DNA from: VRUE01 sp963699215
GTDB taxonomy: Bacteria > Actinomycetota > Thermoleophilia > Solirubrobacterales > 70-9
Reading direction: 5' to 3'
DNA length: 64,000 bases
NCBI GenBank assembly: GCA_963699215.1
Contig: OY969422.1
Coordinates: forward strand, 2,232,001 to 2,296,000
Both the position numbers and the translations under genes were made by a program. Of this stretch, positions 33,816 through 43,243 are shown piece after piece. Each line of letters opens with the position of its first letter. The stretch's first letter is position 1. Below the pieces are notes generated by a model. It was not told where the DNA came from and searched no databases. It saw nothing but the letters and a program-made list of their open reading frames with translations.

Positions 33816-35963
33816 TCAGCCGGTCGGGGTGATGCGGTAGGCGTCGAAGACCGATTCGACGTTGCGCAGGCGCGAGATGCACTGCTTCAGCTGCTCGGTG
33901 TCGCCGACCTCGACCACGAAGCGGTTCTTCACCATCGGGTGCCTGGTCATGCAGCTGGCGCCGAGGATGTTGATCCCGGCCTCCGAGAAGGTGCGCGAGA
34001 GGTCCTCGAGCAGGCGGGTGCGATCGTAGGCGTCGATCTGCAGCTCGACCCGGTAGGAGGACTCGTTCTCCCCCTCCCAGGCGACCTCGACGAACCGTTC
34101 CGGCGACTTCATCAGCGCCTTCACGTTCTTGCAGTCGGCGCGGTGGATGGTGATGCCGCGGCCGAGCGAGACGTAGCCGGAGATCGCGTCGCCGGGAACC
34201 GGCCGGCAGCACTTGGCGAGCCGCACGGCGATGTTGTCGGCGCCCTTGACCCGGATCCCATAGTCGGAGGCGTCCTTCGTCCGGCGCGCCTTGTCCTCGC
34301 GCGCCCCCTCGAAGCCGATCGGCTCCTCCTCCTCGACCGCCTCGCCCTCTTTGAGGCGCTGCATCAGCTTGTTGGCGACCGCCTTGGTCGAGACCTTGCC
34401 CTGGCCGAGGGCGATGTAGAACTCGGTCGCCTTGTGGAAGCCCATCTCGCGGATCACCTGCGCGAGCAGCGGCGACATCGCCAGCTTCTGCATCGGCAGG
34501 CCGCGCTTGCGCAGCGCCTCCTCGAGCGCGTCGCGGCCCTTCTTCTCGGCGTCCTCGCGCCGTTCCTGTTTGAAGAAGGCGCGGATCTTGTTGCGGGCGC
34601 GGCTCGTCCGCACCAGTTTCAGCCAGTCGCGCGAGGGACCGCGGTTCTGCTTCGCGGTCAGCACCTCGACGATGTCGCCGGAGCGCAGCTGGTAGTGCAG
34701 CGGCACGATCGAGCCGTTGACCTTGGCGCCGACGCAGCGGTGGCCGACGTCGGTGTGGACGGCGTAGGCGAAGTCGAGCGGGGTCGAGCCGGCGGAGAGG
34801 TTCTTCACCTCGCCCTTCGGGGTGAAGACGAAGACCTCGTCCTCGAACAGGTCGACCTTCAGCGACTCGAGGAACTCGGCCGGGTCCTGCTCGCCCTCGG
34901 CCTCGACCAGTTGCCGCAGCCAGGTCATCTTCTCCCGCTGCGGGTCGGCGCCGCTGCCCTCCTTGTAGGCGACGTGGGCGGCGATCCCGTACTCGGCCAG
35001 GCTGTGCATCTCGGTCGTGCGGATCTGGATCTCCAGCGGCTTGCCTTCCGGCCCGATCACCGTCGTGTGCAGCGCCTGGTACATGTTGGCCTTCGGCATC
35101 GCGACGAAGTCCTTGAAGCGGCCGGGCAGCGGCTTCCAGAGCGAGTGGATGACGCCGATCGCGCCGTAGCAGTCCTTGACCGAGCCGACGATCACCCGCA
35201 TCGCGGTCAGGTCGAAGATCTCGTTGAACTCGCGCCCCTTCTTGGTCATCTTCGTGTAGATCGAGTAGAAGTGCTTGGCGCGGCCGGAGATCTCGGCCTC
35301 GATCCCAACCGCCTGCAGCTCCTCGCCGAGGAAGACGCCGGCCTGGTTGACGTAGACCTCGCGCTCGTCGCGCTGCTGGGCGACCAGCTGTTTGATCTCC
35401 TTGTACTTGCGCGGGTGCAAGGTGGCGAAGGCGAGGTCCTCCAGCTCCCATTTGATCGCGTGAATACCCAGCCGGTGGGCGAGCGGCGCGTAGATCTCCA
35501 GCGTCTCGCGCGACTTCGCCAGCTGCTTCTGCTTCGGCAAGGCGCCGAGCGTGCGCATGTTGTGGAGGCGGTCGGCCAGCTTGATCAGGATCACCCTGAC
35601 GTCGGTGGCCATCGCCACCATCATCTTGCGGTAGTTCTCCGCCTGCCGCTCGTCGCGGCTCTCGAAGGTCATCCCGGTCAACTTGGTCACGCCGTCGACC
35701 AGCTGGGCGATCTCCTCGCCGAACTCGGCCCGGACGTCCTCCAGGCTGGCGCTGGTGTCCTCGACCGTGTCGTGGAGGAGGGCCGCACAGAGGGTCTCGG
35801 TGTCGAGCCGCATCCCGGCGCAGATCTGCGCCACCCCGACGGGGTGGGTGATGAACTCGTCGCCGGAGCGGCGCAGCTGGTCCCCGTGCCGGTCGCAGGC
35901 GAAGTCGAAGGCCCGGGTCAGGGCAGCGCGATCGACCTCGTGCGAATCGAACTCCTCGACCAC
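33816..35963 (-). CDS. rel: Bifunctional (p)ppGpp synthetase/hydrolase Rel
   Basis: 715 residues. HD hydrolase domain with LCAALLHDTVEDTSASLEDV and VDGVTKLTGM. The synthetase domain has HNMRTLGALPKQKQ before it, then FNEIFDLTAMRVIVGSVKDC and YQALHTTVIGPEGKPLEIQI with EYGIAAH. A TGS domain follows (VFVFTPKGEVKNLSAGSTPL), then the RIS region with CCRPVPGDAISGYV, and an ACT domain at the end. It makes and breaks the stringent-response alarmone. The GTG at 35963 is the first likely start after the recJ stop. The frame extends about ten codons further without a start. Confidence 0.95.
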   Translation of the reverse strand: MVEEFDSHEVDRAALTRAFDFACDRHGDQLRRSGDEFITHPVGVAQICAGMRLDTETLCAALLHDTVEDTSASLEDVRAEFGEEIAQLVDGVTKLTGMTFESRDERQAENYRKMMVAMATDVRVILIKLADRLHNMRTLGALPKQKQLAKSRETLEIYAPLAHRLGIHAIKWELEDLAFATLHPRKYKEIKQLVAQQRDEREVYVNQAGVFLGEELQAVGIEAEISGRAKHFYSIYTKMTKKGREFNEIFDLTAMRVIVGSVKDCYGAIGVIHSLWKPLPGRFKDFVAMPKANMYQALHTTVIGPEGKPLEIQIRTTEMHSLAEYGIAAHVAYKEGSGADPQREKMTWLRQLVEAEGEQDPAEFLESLKVDLFEDEVFVFTPKGEVKNLSAGSTPLDFAYAVHTDVGHRCVGAKVNGSIVPLHYQLRSGDIVEVLTAKQNRGPSRDWLKLVRTSRARNKIRAFFKQERREDAEKKGRDALEEALRKRGLPMQKLAMSPLLAQVIREMGFHKATEFYIALGQGKVSTKAVANKLMQRLKEGEAVEEEEPIGFEGAREDKARRTKDASDYGIRVKGADNIAVRLAKCCRPVPGDAISGYVSLGRGITIHRADCKNVKALMKSPERFVEVAWEGENESSYRVELQIDAYDRTRLLEDLSRTFSEAGINILGASCMTRHPMVKNRFVVEVGDTEQLKQCISRLRNVESVFDAYRITPTG

Positions 35964-35995
35964 GGCGAAGAGGTCGGCGAGGAGCTCCCGTTGCT

Positions 35996-38432
35996 CTAGG
36001 GCTGTTTGCGTCGTTCGAGGTATTGCAGGCCCTCCTGGTGGCGAGCGCCGTAGGCGCGGAACGCAGCCGAGCGCTCCAGTTCGGTTCCCTCGGAGGATAC
36101 GACGCCGACCGTGCCGTCACCCCCGTCCGGCGTCCCCTGCACGAGCCCCAGCTCGCTCAGGACCCGCAGGCAGCGGGCGGCGGCCTCGGCGCTGCGCGGG
36201 TGCCGGCCGCGGCCCTGCAGCGCCTCGCGCAGCCCCGTCCCGATCGCCTCGCCGGCCTCGCGGAGGTCCCGGAACAGCGCGATCAGGACCGCCCGCCGGG
36301 CGAGCTGCTCGTCGAGCATGGCGAGGGCGAAGCGATGCTCGGCCTCGCCCCAGGCGAGGTGCGGGTAGCCGCCCGCGGCGCTCGGACGAAGGGCCAGCTG
36401 CTCGTGATGGGCGAACTGCGGCGGGTCGACGAGGACGACGTGCTCGAAGCCAGCGGCGAGCTCGGGATCGCCCTCGAGCGCACCCCCGTCGGCGAGCACG
36501 ACCCCCTCGCCGGCCAGCGCCGCGCGCCGCTCGCAGCTGGCGACGACCGCGAGCACATCCCCACCCCGCTGGAGCTCAACTCGGCCACCACGGCTGCCGG
36601 CGAGCTGCGCGGCCGCACCTCCTCGCGGCCGAGAGGCCGCGATGGGGAGATGGGCTCCCCGCTTAGGGCCGTCGGCGGCCAGTCGGCGGGGTCGACGGCC
36701 AGCTCGCGCTCGAAGTACCGCCACCAGAGCTCGTCGGCGCCGGCTTCGGCGGCTGCAGCTTCGCGCGGGTACAGCTCGCGCAGGACCACCCGTGGCTCGA
36801 CCGAGCCGTTCCAGCGGTTGACCTCGAGCCGCACCGCGGCGTCGACCGGCTCGTCCTCCGCCACGCCGAGGCCGGAGCGCCCGAAGGCGACCCCCAGCGC
36901 CCGGTGGGCGCCGCTGTGGAGGCTGAAGCGCGCGTGCTTGCCCTCGCCCATCGCGCGCACGTCGCGCACCCGGGCCGAGGGCACGAGCAGCCGCACGCCG
37001 GGGTTGCCCATCCCGAACGGCGCCAGGCGCTCGAGCTCCTCGGCGAGGTCGAGGCCGAGCCCGTCGCCGCCGACCATCGCGTCGATGTGCTCGGTGCGGC
37101 GCAGGTCGTCCGGGCCCAGGACCGACGCGGCGTGGGCGGCGAAGGACTCGCGGAAGGCGTCGACGCTCTCCGCCCGCAGCTCCAGCCCCGCCGCAGCGCG
37201 GTGGCCGCCGAAGCCGGTCAGGTGCTCGGCGCAGGCCTCGAGGGCAGCGAGCAGGTCGAAGCCGGGGATGCTGCGGCCCGAGCCGCGCCCTCCCCCTCGC
37301 CGTCGAGCGAGACGACGACTACCGGGCGGTGGTGCCGCTCGACGAGCCGCGAGGCGACGATCCCGACCACGCCGGGGTGCCAGCCCTCGCCGGCGAGGAC
37401 CAAGCCCGGCGCTTCGCGCAGCTCGTCGGGAAGCTCGCGGCGCGCCGCCTCGGCGGCAGCGTCCACCTGTCGCTCCGTCGCTCGCCGCTCGCCGTTTGCC
37501 CGGCTCAGCTCGGCGGCGATCTCGGTCGCCCGCTCGGCGTCCTCGGTGAGGAACAGCTCCACCCCGGCGTCAGCCCTGTAGAGGCGGCCGGCGGCGTTGA
37601 TCCGCGGCGCCAGCCGGAACGCCAGATCGCCCTCGTCGAGCTGCGTCGGCTCGCAGCGCGCCGCTTCGATCAGCGCCCGCAGGCCGGGCCTGCGGGCCCG
37701 CCGCGCCTCGGCCAAGCCGCGGCGCACCAGCGATCGGTTCTCGCCGACCAGCGGCACGACGTCGGCGACGGTTGCGAGGGCAACCAGGTCGAGATCGGCT
37801 TCGCCGCCGTCCTCGCGCAACGCGCAGCTCAGCTTCCAGGCAACAGCGGTGCCACAAAGGTGCTCGAAGGGATAGCCGTCGACGGCTGGGTGGAGGATTG
37901 GGCAATCGGGCAGCTCGGGGCCGGGCTGGTGGTGGTCGGTGACGACGACCTCCATCCCCAGCGAGCGCGCCAGCGCAACCTCCTCGACCGCGGCGATGCC
38001 GCAATCGACGGTGATCAGCAGTTGGGTGCCGCGGTCGGCCAGGCGCTGGACGTTCTCCGCGCTGAGCCCGTAGCCGTCGGCGATCCGATCGGGGATCAGC
38101 CAGTCGCACTCGGCGCCGAGCTCGCGCATGGTGCTGACCAGGATCGTGGTCGCGCAGACGCCGTCGACGTCGAAGTCGCCGTGGACGGTGATCCGCTTGC
38201 CGTCCCGGACCGCCGCGGACACCGTCTCGACCACCGCGGCCATCGACTCGAAGGCGGCGGCGGGATGCGACTCGTCGGCGTCGAGGAAAGCACGCGCCTC
38301 GGCGGGCGTCCGGTAGCCGCGCCGCACCAGGGTGATCGCCACCGGCTCGCTCAGGCTCAGCTCCTCGGAGAGGGCGCGCGCCTCCGCGTAGGAGTACGGC
38401 TCGGCCTCGTACGCGTTGAGGGTATCCGCCAC
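35996..38432 (-). CDS. recJ: Single-stranded-DNA exonuclease RecJ (two frameshifts)
   Basis: Start GTG 38432 (VADTLNAYEAEPYSYAEAR). The DHH domain has VHGDFDVDGVCATTILVSTM, LLITVDCGI, VVVTDHHQPGPELP, and AFRLAPRINAAGRLYRA. The DHHA1 part continues as GEGWHPGVVGIVASRLVERH. After VVVVSLDGEGEG one base is missing near 37280, and the frame resumes as SIPGFDLLAALEACAEHLTG and FGGHRAAAGLEL. A second missing base near 36562 moves it into the C-terminal domain (DVLAVVASCERRAALAG, to the end YLERRKQP). Repaired length is about 811 residues, with the RecJ OB domain and an actinobacterial C-terminal extension. It degrades ssDNA 5' to 3' in repair and recombination. Confidence 0.88.
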
Positions 38433-38448
38433 ACAGCCAGGCTAAGAA

Positions 38449-38472
38449 GCGCCTGGGACGGATTTCAGGCGC
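38449..38472 (-). terminator. Hairpin between the small membrane-protein gene and recJ
   Basis: GCGCCTG (38449-38455) and CAGGCGC (38466-38472) form a perfect 7-bp stem with a 10-nt loop in the 43-bp gap. There is no T-tract, so termination is only possible. Confidence 0.35.
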
Positions 38473-38475
38473 GAT

Positions 38476-38739
38476 TCAGGCCGCTCGTTCCGAGCGAACG
38501 CCGATCGTCCAGACGACGGCCAGGCCGATTGCCACACCGGGGATCGCGGTCAGGGCCGTGCCCACGTCGGTCGTGCCGAGGCCGCGGCCGCTGGCGGTCT
38601 CGACGATCGCGCCGAAGAGGACCGCGCCGACCGTCGAGCCGAGGAAGGCGCCGACGATCCCCTGCCAGAAGCGATCGGGCAGGAAGACGGTGAAGTGCCA
38701 GAGGGCGATCCCCATCGTGAACCAGACGAGCAGTGCCAT
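38476..38739 (-). CDS. Small membrane protein, unknown function
   Basis: 87 residues with three hydrophobic stretches: VWFTMGIALWHFTVFL, IVGAFLGSTVGAVLFGAIV and TALTAIPGVAIGLAVVWTIG. The Gly-rich GAFLGSTVGAVLFGA pattern resembles the GlsB/YeaQ small membrane family, but the match is loose. Its ATG is directly before the secDF stop (adjacent bases 38739/38740), so it is likely co-expressed with secDF. Confidence 0.7.
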   Translation of the reverse strand: MALLVWFTMGIALWHFTVFLPDRFWQGIVGAFLGSTVGAVLFGAIVETASGRGLGTTDVGTALTAIPGVAIGLAVVWTIGVRSERAA

Positions 38740-41685
38740 CTATCTCTTCCTCCCGTGTTTGCGGCGCTGTTTGCGACGTTCGCGACGACGCGCGTTGCGC
38801 TCCGCCTGCTCTGCCGCGGCCGGGTCGATGGCGGCCGGCGGCTCGCCGTTGGACGACTGCTCGGCGGCCTCGCCCGCGGGCGGCTCGGCGGTCGCCACCG
38901 CCACCGGGGCGCGCCGCTCCTCGATCTCGGCTTCGGTCTCGCTGTCGTCGCTCAGCTTCGCCAGCGCGACCTCGTCGGCAAAGGCGGGAACGGTGCCGTC
39001 GACCTCGGCGATCCTCTCCCGTCGCCGGGCGAAGCCGGGCTCGCGTTCCTTCCACGCGGTCAGCACCGGCGAGGCGATGAAGATCGACGAGTAGGTGCCC
39101 GAGAGGATCCCGATGCCCATCGCGAAGGCGAAGTCTTTCAAGGTGGTGCCGCCGAAGATCATCAGCGAGATCACCCCGAGCAGGGTCGAGAAGCTCGTCG
39201 CCAGCGAGCGGGTCAGGACCTCGCTCATCGAGCGGTTGACGATCTGCGAGAAGGCAGCCCGCGGCATTCGCGGCAGGTTCTCGCGGATGCGGTCGAAGAC
39301 GATGATCGTGTCGTAGAGCGAGTAGCCCAGGATGGTGAGGAAGGCGGCGACCGTACCGCTCGTCACCTCCCGGCCGGTCAGCGAGTAGACGCCGGCGGTG
39401 ATCAGGATGTCGTGGAAGATCGCGATCAGCACCGGCACCGCGAACTTCGGGTCGAAGCGGAAGGCGACGTAGGCGCAGATGATCAACAGCGAGAAGATCA
39501 GCGCTTTGAGCGCGCTGTCGGCGACCTGCTGACCGAAGGTCGGCCCGACGCTGGTGCTGTCGAAGCCGTTTGCGACCACGCCGAACTCGGAGTCGAGCGC
39601 CTTCTGCGCCTCCTCCACCCGTTCGGGCCCGAGCTGGCGGGTCTGGATCTGGAAGACGTTGTCGCCGAGTTCGGGGTCGGAGACCTGCTGGATCTCCTCG
39701 CCGTCGATCCCGGCCGCGTCGAGCGTGTCGCGCACCCCTTCCTCGTCGGTCGTCTTGGTCAGCGCGACCTTGATCCGCGTCCCCGACTCGAAGTCGATGC
39801 CGAAGTTGAGCTGCTGGGTGGCGAGGGCGAGGGCGCCGACCAGGAGGATCACGCCGGATACCGAGAAGAACCAGCGGCTCGCCCCCATGAAGTCGAAGTG
39901 CCAGCGGATCCCCTGGCTGGAGGCGCCGAGCACGCTGGGCGAGCGCAGCAGCCGCGAGCGGCTCATGCTCAGCAGCAGCGCCTGGGTGAAGACGACCGCG
40001 GTCAGCAGCGAGACGATCGTGCCGACGCCGAGGGTGAAGGCGAAGCCCTTGACCCCGGCGGTCGCCAGCACGAAGAGGATGAAGGCGGTGAGCAGGGTGA
40101 CGACGTTGGCGTCGACGATCGTCGCGATGCCGCGTCGGTAGCCGGCCGCGATCGCGCTCGCCATCGGCCTGCCGGCGCGCACCTCCTCCTTGATCCGCTC
40201 GAAGATGACGATGTTGGAGTCGGCTGCGACCCCGATCGTCAGGATCAGCCCCGCGATCCCCGGCAGGGTCAGGGTGATCGGGATCAGTTTGATCAGGGCG
40301 AAGAAGATCACCCCGTAGGCGCCCAGGGCGACCACCGCGATCAGCCCGAGGACGCGGTAGTAGAGCAAGAGGAAGATGACGACCAGGATCAGGGCGATCA
40401 CCCCGGCCTTGATCCCCGCGTCGAGCGCCTGGCTGCCGAGGGTCGCCGAGACCTGCGTCTGGCTGATCAGCTTCAGGTTGATCGGCAGGGCTCCGATCTG
40501 CAGGAAGGTCGCCAGGTCCTGCGCCTCCTGCGGATCGGTGAAGCCGCCCGAGATCTGAGCGCCGGTGCGGCCGTCGATCCCGTCCGGGTTCTCGGCGAAG
40601 TTGATGATCGGGCGCGTCTTGACTTCGTTGTCGAGCACGACGACGAAGTGGCCGGAGAGCCGTTCGGCTTCTTCGCCGGCAACCGGTCCGATCGCCCGCG
40701 CCTGACCGCGCTGCGCGATGCGCCGGGTGACGTCCTGGAACGCCTTGCGACCCTCGTCGGTGAAGTTGAAGGTGACGTTCGGCTGTTTGAATTCGTCGAA
40801 TTCCTGCTTCGGGTCGGTGATGTCGGTGCCGGAGAGCGCCGGGTTGTCTTTCAGCGCGTACCAGCCCGGCTCGGCGTCCTCCAGCACTTTCCCGTTCGGG
40901 TCGCTGGGCCTTTCGGAGACGACGACCGTGCCCGGCGGGACCACCAGGACCTCCTGGCACGTTTCGAGCGCTTCGCCCTCCTCGCATTCCTTCTTATGCG
41001 CCCGTTTCTTGCCGGTTGCGTCGATGAAGAGGTCTTCCTTGGCGAACTCCGGCCCGGCGAGCAGTTTGTGCGGCTGGGCGCCGCTGAAGAGGTAGTAACG
41101 CGGTTTGGTGGTCGAGCAGGACGTGCAATCGGCGACCGGCTTCTGTTCGGCGGCGAGGCTGACCGCCGCGTAGGCGGTCGGGTACGCGCCGGAGAAGATC
41201 AGCTGCTGGTTTTCCTGCTTGCTGGAGCTGCGCCCGGCGGCCTGCCATTCTTTGTTCGCTTCTTCGATCGCTCCGCTCGGCGGTTCCTGGCCTGGGAACC
41301 CGCCGATCGTTTTCTCGCGGCCGATCAGGTTCGGCTCCCAGTCGTAGAAGTGGAGCTGCGCCGTCGTGCCGACCTGGTCGATCGCCCGCTGGGCGTTGGT
41401 CACGTCGGGCAGGCTGACCGAGATCTCGGTGGTGCCGAGGCGCGAGACCTCGGGCTCGGCGACGCCGAGCTTGTCGATCCGCTCGCGGATGATTTCGATC
41501 GAGCGTTCGATGTCCTCGCCGCTGACCTCCTTCACCTGGCCGGTCGGCGTCCCCTGGTAGACCAGCTCGACCCCGCCCTTCAGATCGAGGCCCAGCCGGG
41601 TCGGCTTGTTGGCGACGACCAGGGCGGAGACGACGATCAGCGCCAGCACGAAGAGCAGCACGAAGAGGTTCCTGCGGCGACTCAT
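38740..41685 (-). CDS. secDF: Fused protein translocase subunit SecDF
   Basis: 981 residues. The SecD half begins with a membrane helix (LFVLLFVLALIVVSALVV) and GLDLKGGVELVYQ, then periplasmic P1. The SecD helices contain IGVAADSNIVIFERIKEEVR. The SecF half shows NFGIDFESGTRIKVAL and SLYDTIIVFDRIRENLPRM, ending with a long charged tail and a basic C-terminus (RRRERRKQRRKHGRKR). It uses the proton gradient to help exported proteins leave SecYEG. SecD and SecF are separate in most actinobacteria, so fusion is notable. P1 carries a long insertion (about residues 120-280) with a CTSC pair. No yajC gene is adjacent. Confidence 0.95.
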   Translation of the reverse strand: MSRRRNLFVLLFVLALIVVSALVVANKPTRLGLDLKGGVELVYQGTPTGQVKEVSGEDIERSIEIIRERIDKLGVAEPEVSRLGTTEISVSLPDVTNAQRAIDQVGTTAQLHFYDWEPNLIGREKTIGGFPGQEPPSGAIEEANKEWQAAGRSSSKQENQQLIFSGAYPTAYAAVSLAAEQKPVADCTSCSTTKPRYYLFSGAQPHKLLAGPEFAKEDLFIDATGKKRAHKKECEEGEALETCQEVLVVPPGTVVVSERPSDPNGKVLEDAEPGWYALKDNPALSGTDITDPKQEFDEFKQPNVTFNFTDEGRKAFQDVTRRIAQRGQARAIGPVAGEEAERLSGHFVVVLDNEVKTRPIINFAENPDGIDGRTGAQISGGFTDPQEAQDLATFLQIGALPINLKLISQTQVSATLGSQALDAGIKAGVIALILVVIFLLLYYRVLGLIAVVALGAYGVIFFALIKLIPITLTLPGIAGLILTIGVAADSNIVIFERIKEEVRAGRPMASAIAAGYRRGIATIVDANVVTLLTAFILFVLATAGVKGFAFTLGVGTIVSLLTAVVFTQALLLSMSRSRLLRSPSVLGASSQGIRWHFDFMGASRWFFSVSGVILLVGALALATQQLNFGIDFESGTRIKVALTKTTDEEGVRDTLDAAGIDGEEIQQVSDPELGDNVFQIQTRQLGPERVEEAQKALDSEFGVVANGFDSTSVGPTFGQQVADSALKALIFSLLIICAYVAFRFDPKFAVPVLIAIFHDILITAGVYSLTGREVTSGTVAAFLTILGYSLYDTIIVFDRIRENLPRMPRAAFSQIVNRSMSEVLTRSLATSFSTLLGVISLMIFGGTTLKDFAFAMGIGILSGTYSSIFIASPVLTAWKEREPGFARRRERIAEVDGTVPAFADEVALAKLSDDSETEAEIEERRAPVAVATAEPPAGEAAEQSSNGEPPAAIDPAAAEQAERNARRRERRKQRRKHGRKR

Positions 41686-41689
41686 CCGT

Positions 41690-42142
41690 TCACCCCTCCG
41701 GCGTCAGGACGATCAGCAGGCCGCCGTCGTCGTCGTAGGCCGGGAAGACGTCGGCGACCGCCTCGGCGGGCAGATCGCCCTCGGCGTTGACCGAGACTTT
41801 CTTGCCGAGCGAGCGCACCCCCCACTCGAGCGACGTCTCGATCGGGTCGCCGTCGCCGCTCTGCTGCCACTGCAGGCCGAGGACCTCCTTCACCGGGCGG
41901 CCGATCACGTCCTCGTCGGTGAGCCCGGTCAACTCGAAGCTGCCGCGCCCGGCGTCGATCACCCGCGCCTGCTGGTCGCAGACGAAGAAGGCCGCGTTGG
42001 GCGCCGGGTAGTAGTCGTCCAGCAGCTCGAAGACGAAGCCGAATCCGCATTTCGAGCAGCCCTTCGGGCGGGAACTGAAACCGGCTGTCCGGTCCGCGCT
42101 CAGCTCCCTGTTCCCGCAGTTGGGGCAGATGAAGAAAGGCAT
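41690..42142 (-). CDS. Zinc-ribbon plus PAS-like domain protein
   Basis: 150 residues. An N-terminal zinc ribbon has two CxxC knuckles (ICPNCGNREL and GCSKCGFGF). A PAS-like region follows: YPAPNAAFFVCDQQARVID, then GSFELTGLTDEDVIGRPVKE and VLGLQW. A two-cysteine ribbon fused to PAS suggests a small sensor or adaptor, but no output domain is present. It lies between ruvB and secDF with a 4-bp gap to secDF. Function is unknown. Confidence 0.75.
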   Translation of the reverse strand: MPFFICPNCGNRELSADRTAGFSSRPKGCSKCGFGFVFELLDDYYPAPNAAFFVCDQQARVIDAGRGSFELTGLTDEDVIGRPVKEVLGLQWQQSGDGDPIETSLEWGVRSLGKKVSVNAEGDLPAEAVADVFPAYDDDGGLLIVLTPEG

Positions 42143-42169
42143 CCCCCGCTCAGGTTACTGAGAGTCCGC

Positions 42170-43243
42170 TCAGAACAGGCTGTGCGTTCCCTCGGGCAGC
42201 GGTAGGCCTAGATGCTCGTAGGCCCGCTCGGTCAGGACGCGGCCGCGGGGAGTGCGCTTGAGCATGCCCTGCTGGAGCAGGTAGGGCTCGAGCACGTCCT
42301 CGATCGTGTCCTGCTCCTCGCCGATCGCGACGGCCAGGGTCGAGAGCCCGACCGGGCCGCCGCCGAACTTCGTCGCGACGACGTCGAGCAGGTCGCGGTC
42401 GCTGCGGTCGAGGCCGCCGGCGTCGACCTCGAGCATCGCCAGCCCGGCCGCCGCCGCCTCGGCGTCGACCCTGCCGCTGCCCTTGACCTGGGCGAAGTCG
42501 CGCACCCGCTTCAGCAGCCGGTTGGCGACCCGCGGCGTCCCACGCGAGCGGGCGGCGATCGTGCGGGCGCCCTCGGCGTCGATCTCGACTCCGAGGATGC
42601 CGGCGGAGCGCTCGACGATCTCGGCCAGGTGCTCGGGGTTGTAGTGCTCGAGCCGGTGGCAGACGCCGAAGCGGTCGCGCAGGGGCGTCGTCAGCAGGCC
42701 CGCCCGCGTGGTCGCGCCGACCAGCGTGAAGGGCGGCAGCGGCAGGGTGACGGTGCGGGCGCCGGCGCCCTGGCCGAGCACGACCGGGAGCTCGCCGTCC
42801 TCCATCGCCGGGTAGAGGGTCTCCTCGACCGCGCGGCCGAGGCGGTGGATCTCGTCGACGAAGAAGACGCTGCCCGGCTCGAGCGAGGTGAGGAAGGAGG
42901 CGATGTCGGCCTTGCGCTCCAGCGCCGGGCCGGCGGTCTGGATCAGCGGGACCTCCATCTCGGCGGCGACGATGTGGGCGAGCGAGGTCTTGCCGAGGCC
43001 GGGCGGACCGGCGAGCAGGACGTGGTCGAGCGGCTCGCCACGCCGCCGCGCCGCCTCGATGAAGATGCCGAGCTGCGAGGTGACCTGCTCCTGGTTGACG
43101 AAATCGGAGAGGCTGGGTGGGCGCAGGGAGCGGTCGAGGTCCTCGTCGGGAATGTCGGCGCGCGCGTCGTGCACCCGCACCTCGGCGTCCACCGGCACCG
43201 GCTCGCCGTCGATCCCGGGCGTGCGAATCGGCTTCTTGCTCAC
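42170..43243 (-). CDS. ruvB: Holliday junction branch-migration ATPase RuvB
   Basis: 357 residues. AAA+ motor with Walker A LLAGPPGLGKTSLAHIVAAE, Walker B VFFVDEIHRLGRAVEE, sensor VGATTRAGLLTTPLRDRFG, and a C-terminal winged helix (LEPYLLQQGMLKRTPRGRVL). It drives branch migration with RuvA. The GTG at 43243 overlaps the stop of the ruvC-ruvA fusion (GTGA). Confidence 0.97.
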   Translation of the reverse strand: MSKKPIRTPGIDGEPVPVDAEVRVHDARADIPDEDLDRSLRPPSLSDFVNQEQVTSQLGIFIEAARRRGEPLDHVLLAGPPGLGKTSLAHIVAAEMEVPLIQTAGPALERKADIASFLTSLEPGSVFFVDEIHRLGRAVEETLYPAMEDGELPVVLGQGAGARTVTLPLPPFTLVGATTRAGLLTTPLRDRFGVCHRLEHYNPEHLAEIVERSAGILGVEIDAEGARTIAARSRGTPRVANRLLKRVRDFAQVKGSGRVDAEAAAAGLAMLEVDAGGLDRSDRDLLDVVATKFGGGPVGLSTLAVAIGEEQDTIEDVLEPYLLQQGMLKRTPRGRVLTERAYEHLGLPLPEGTHSLF

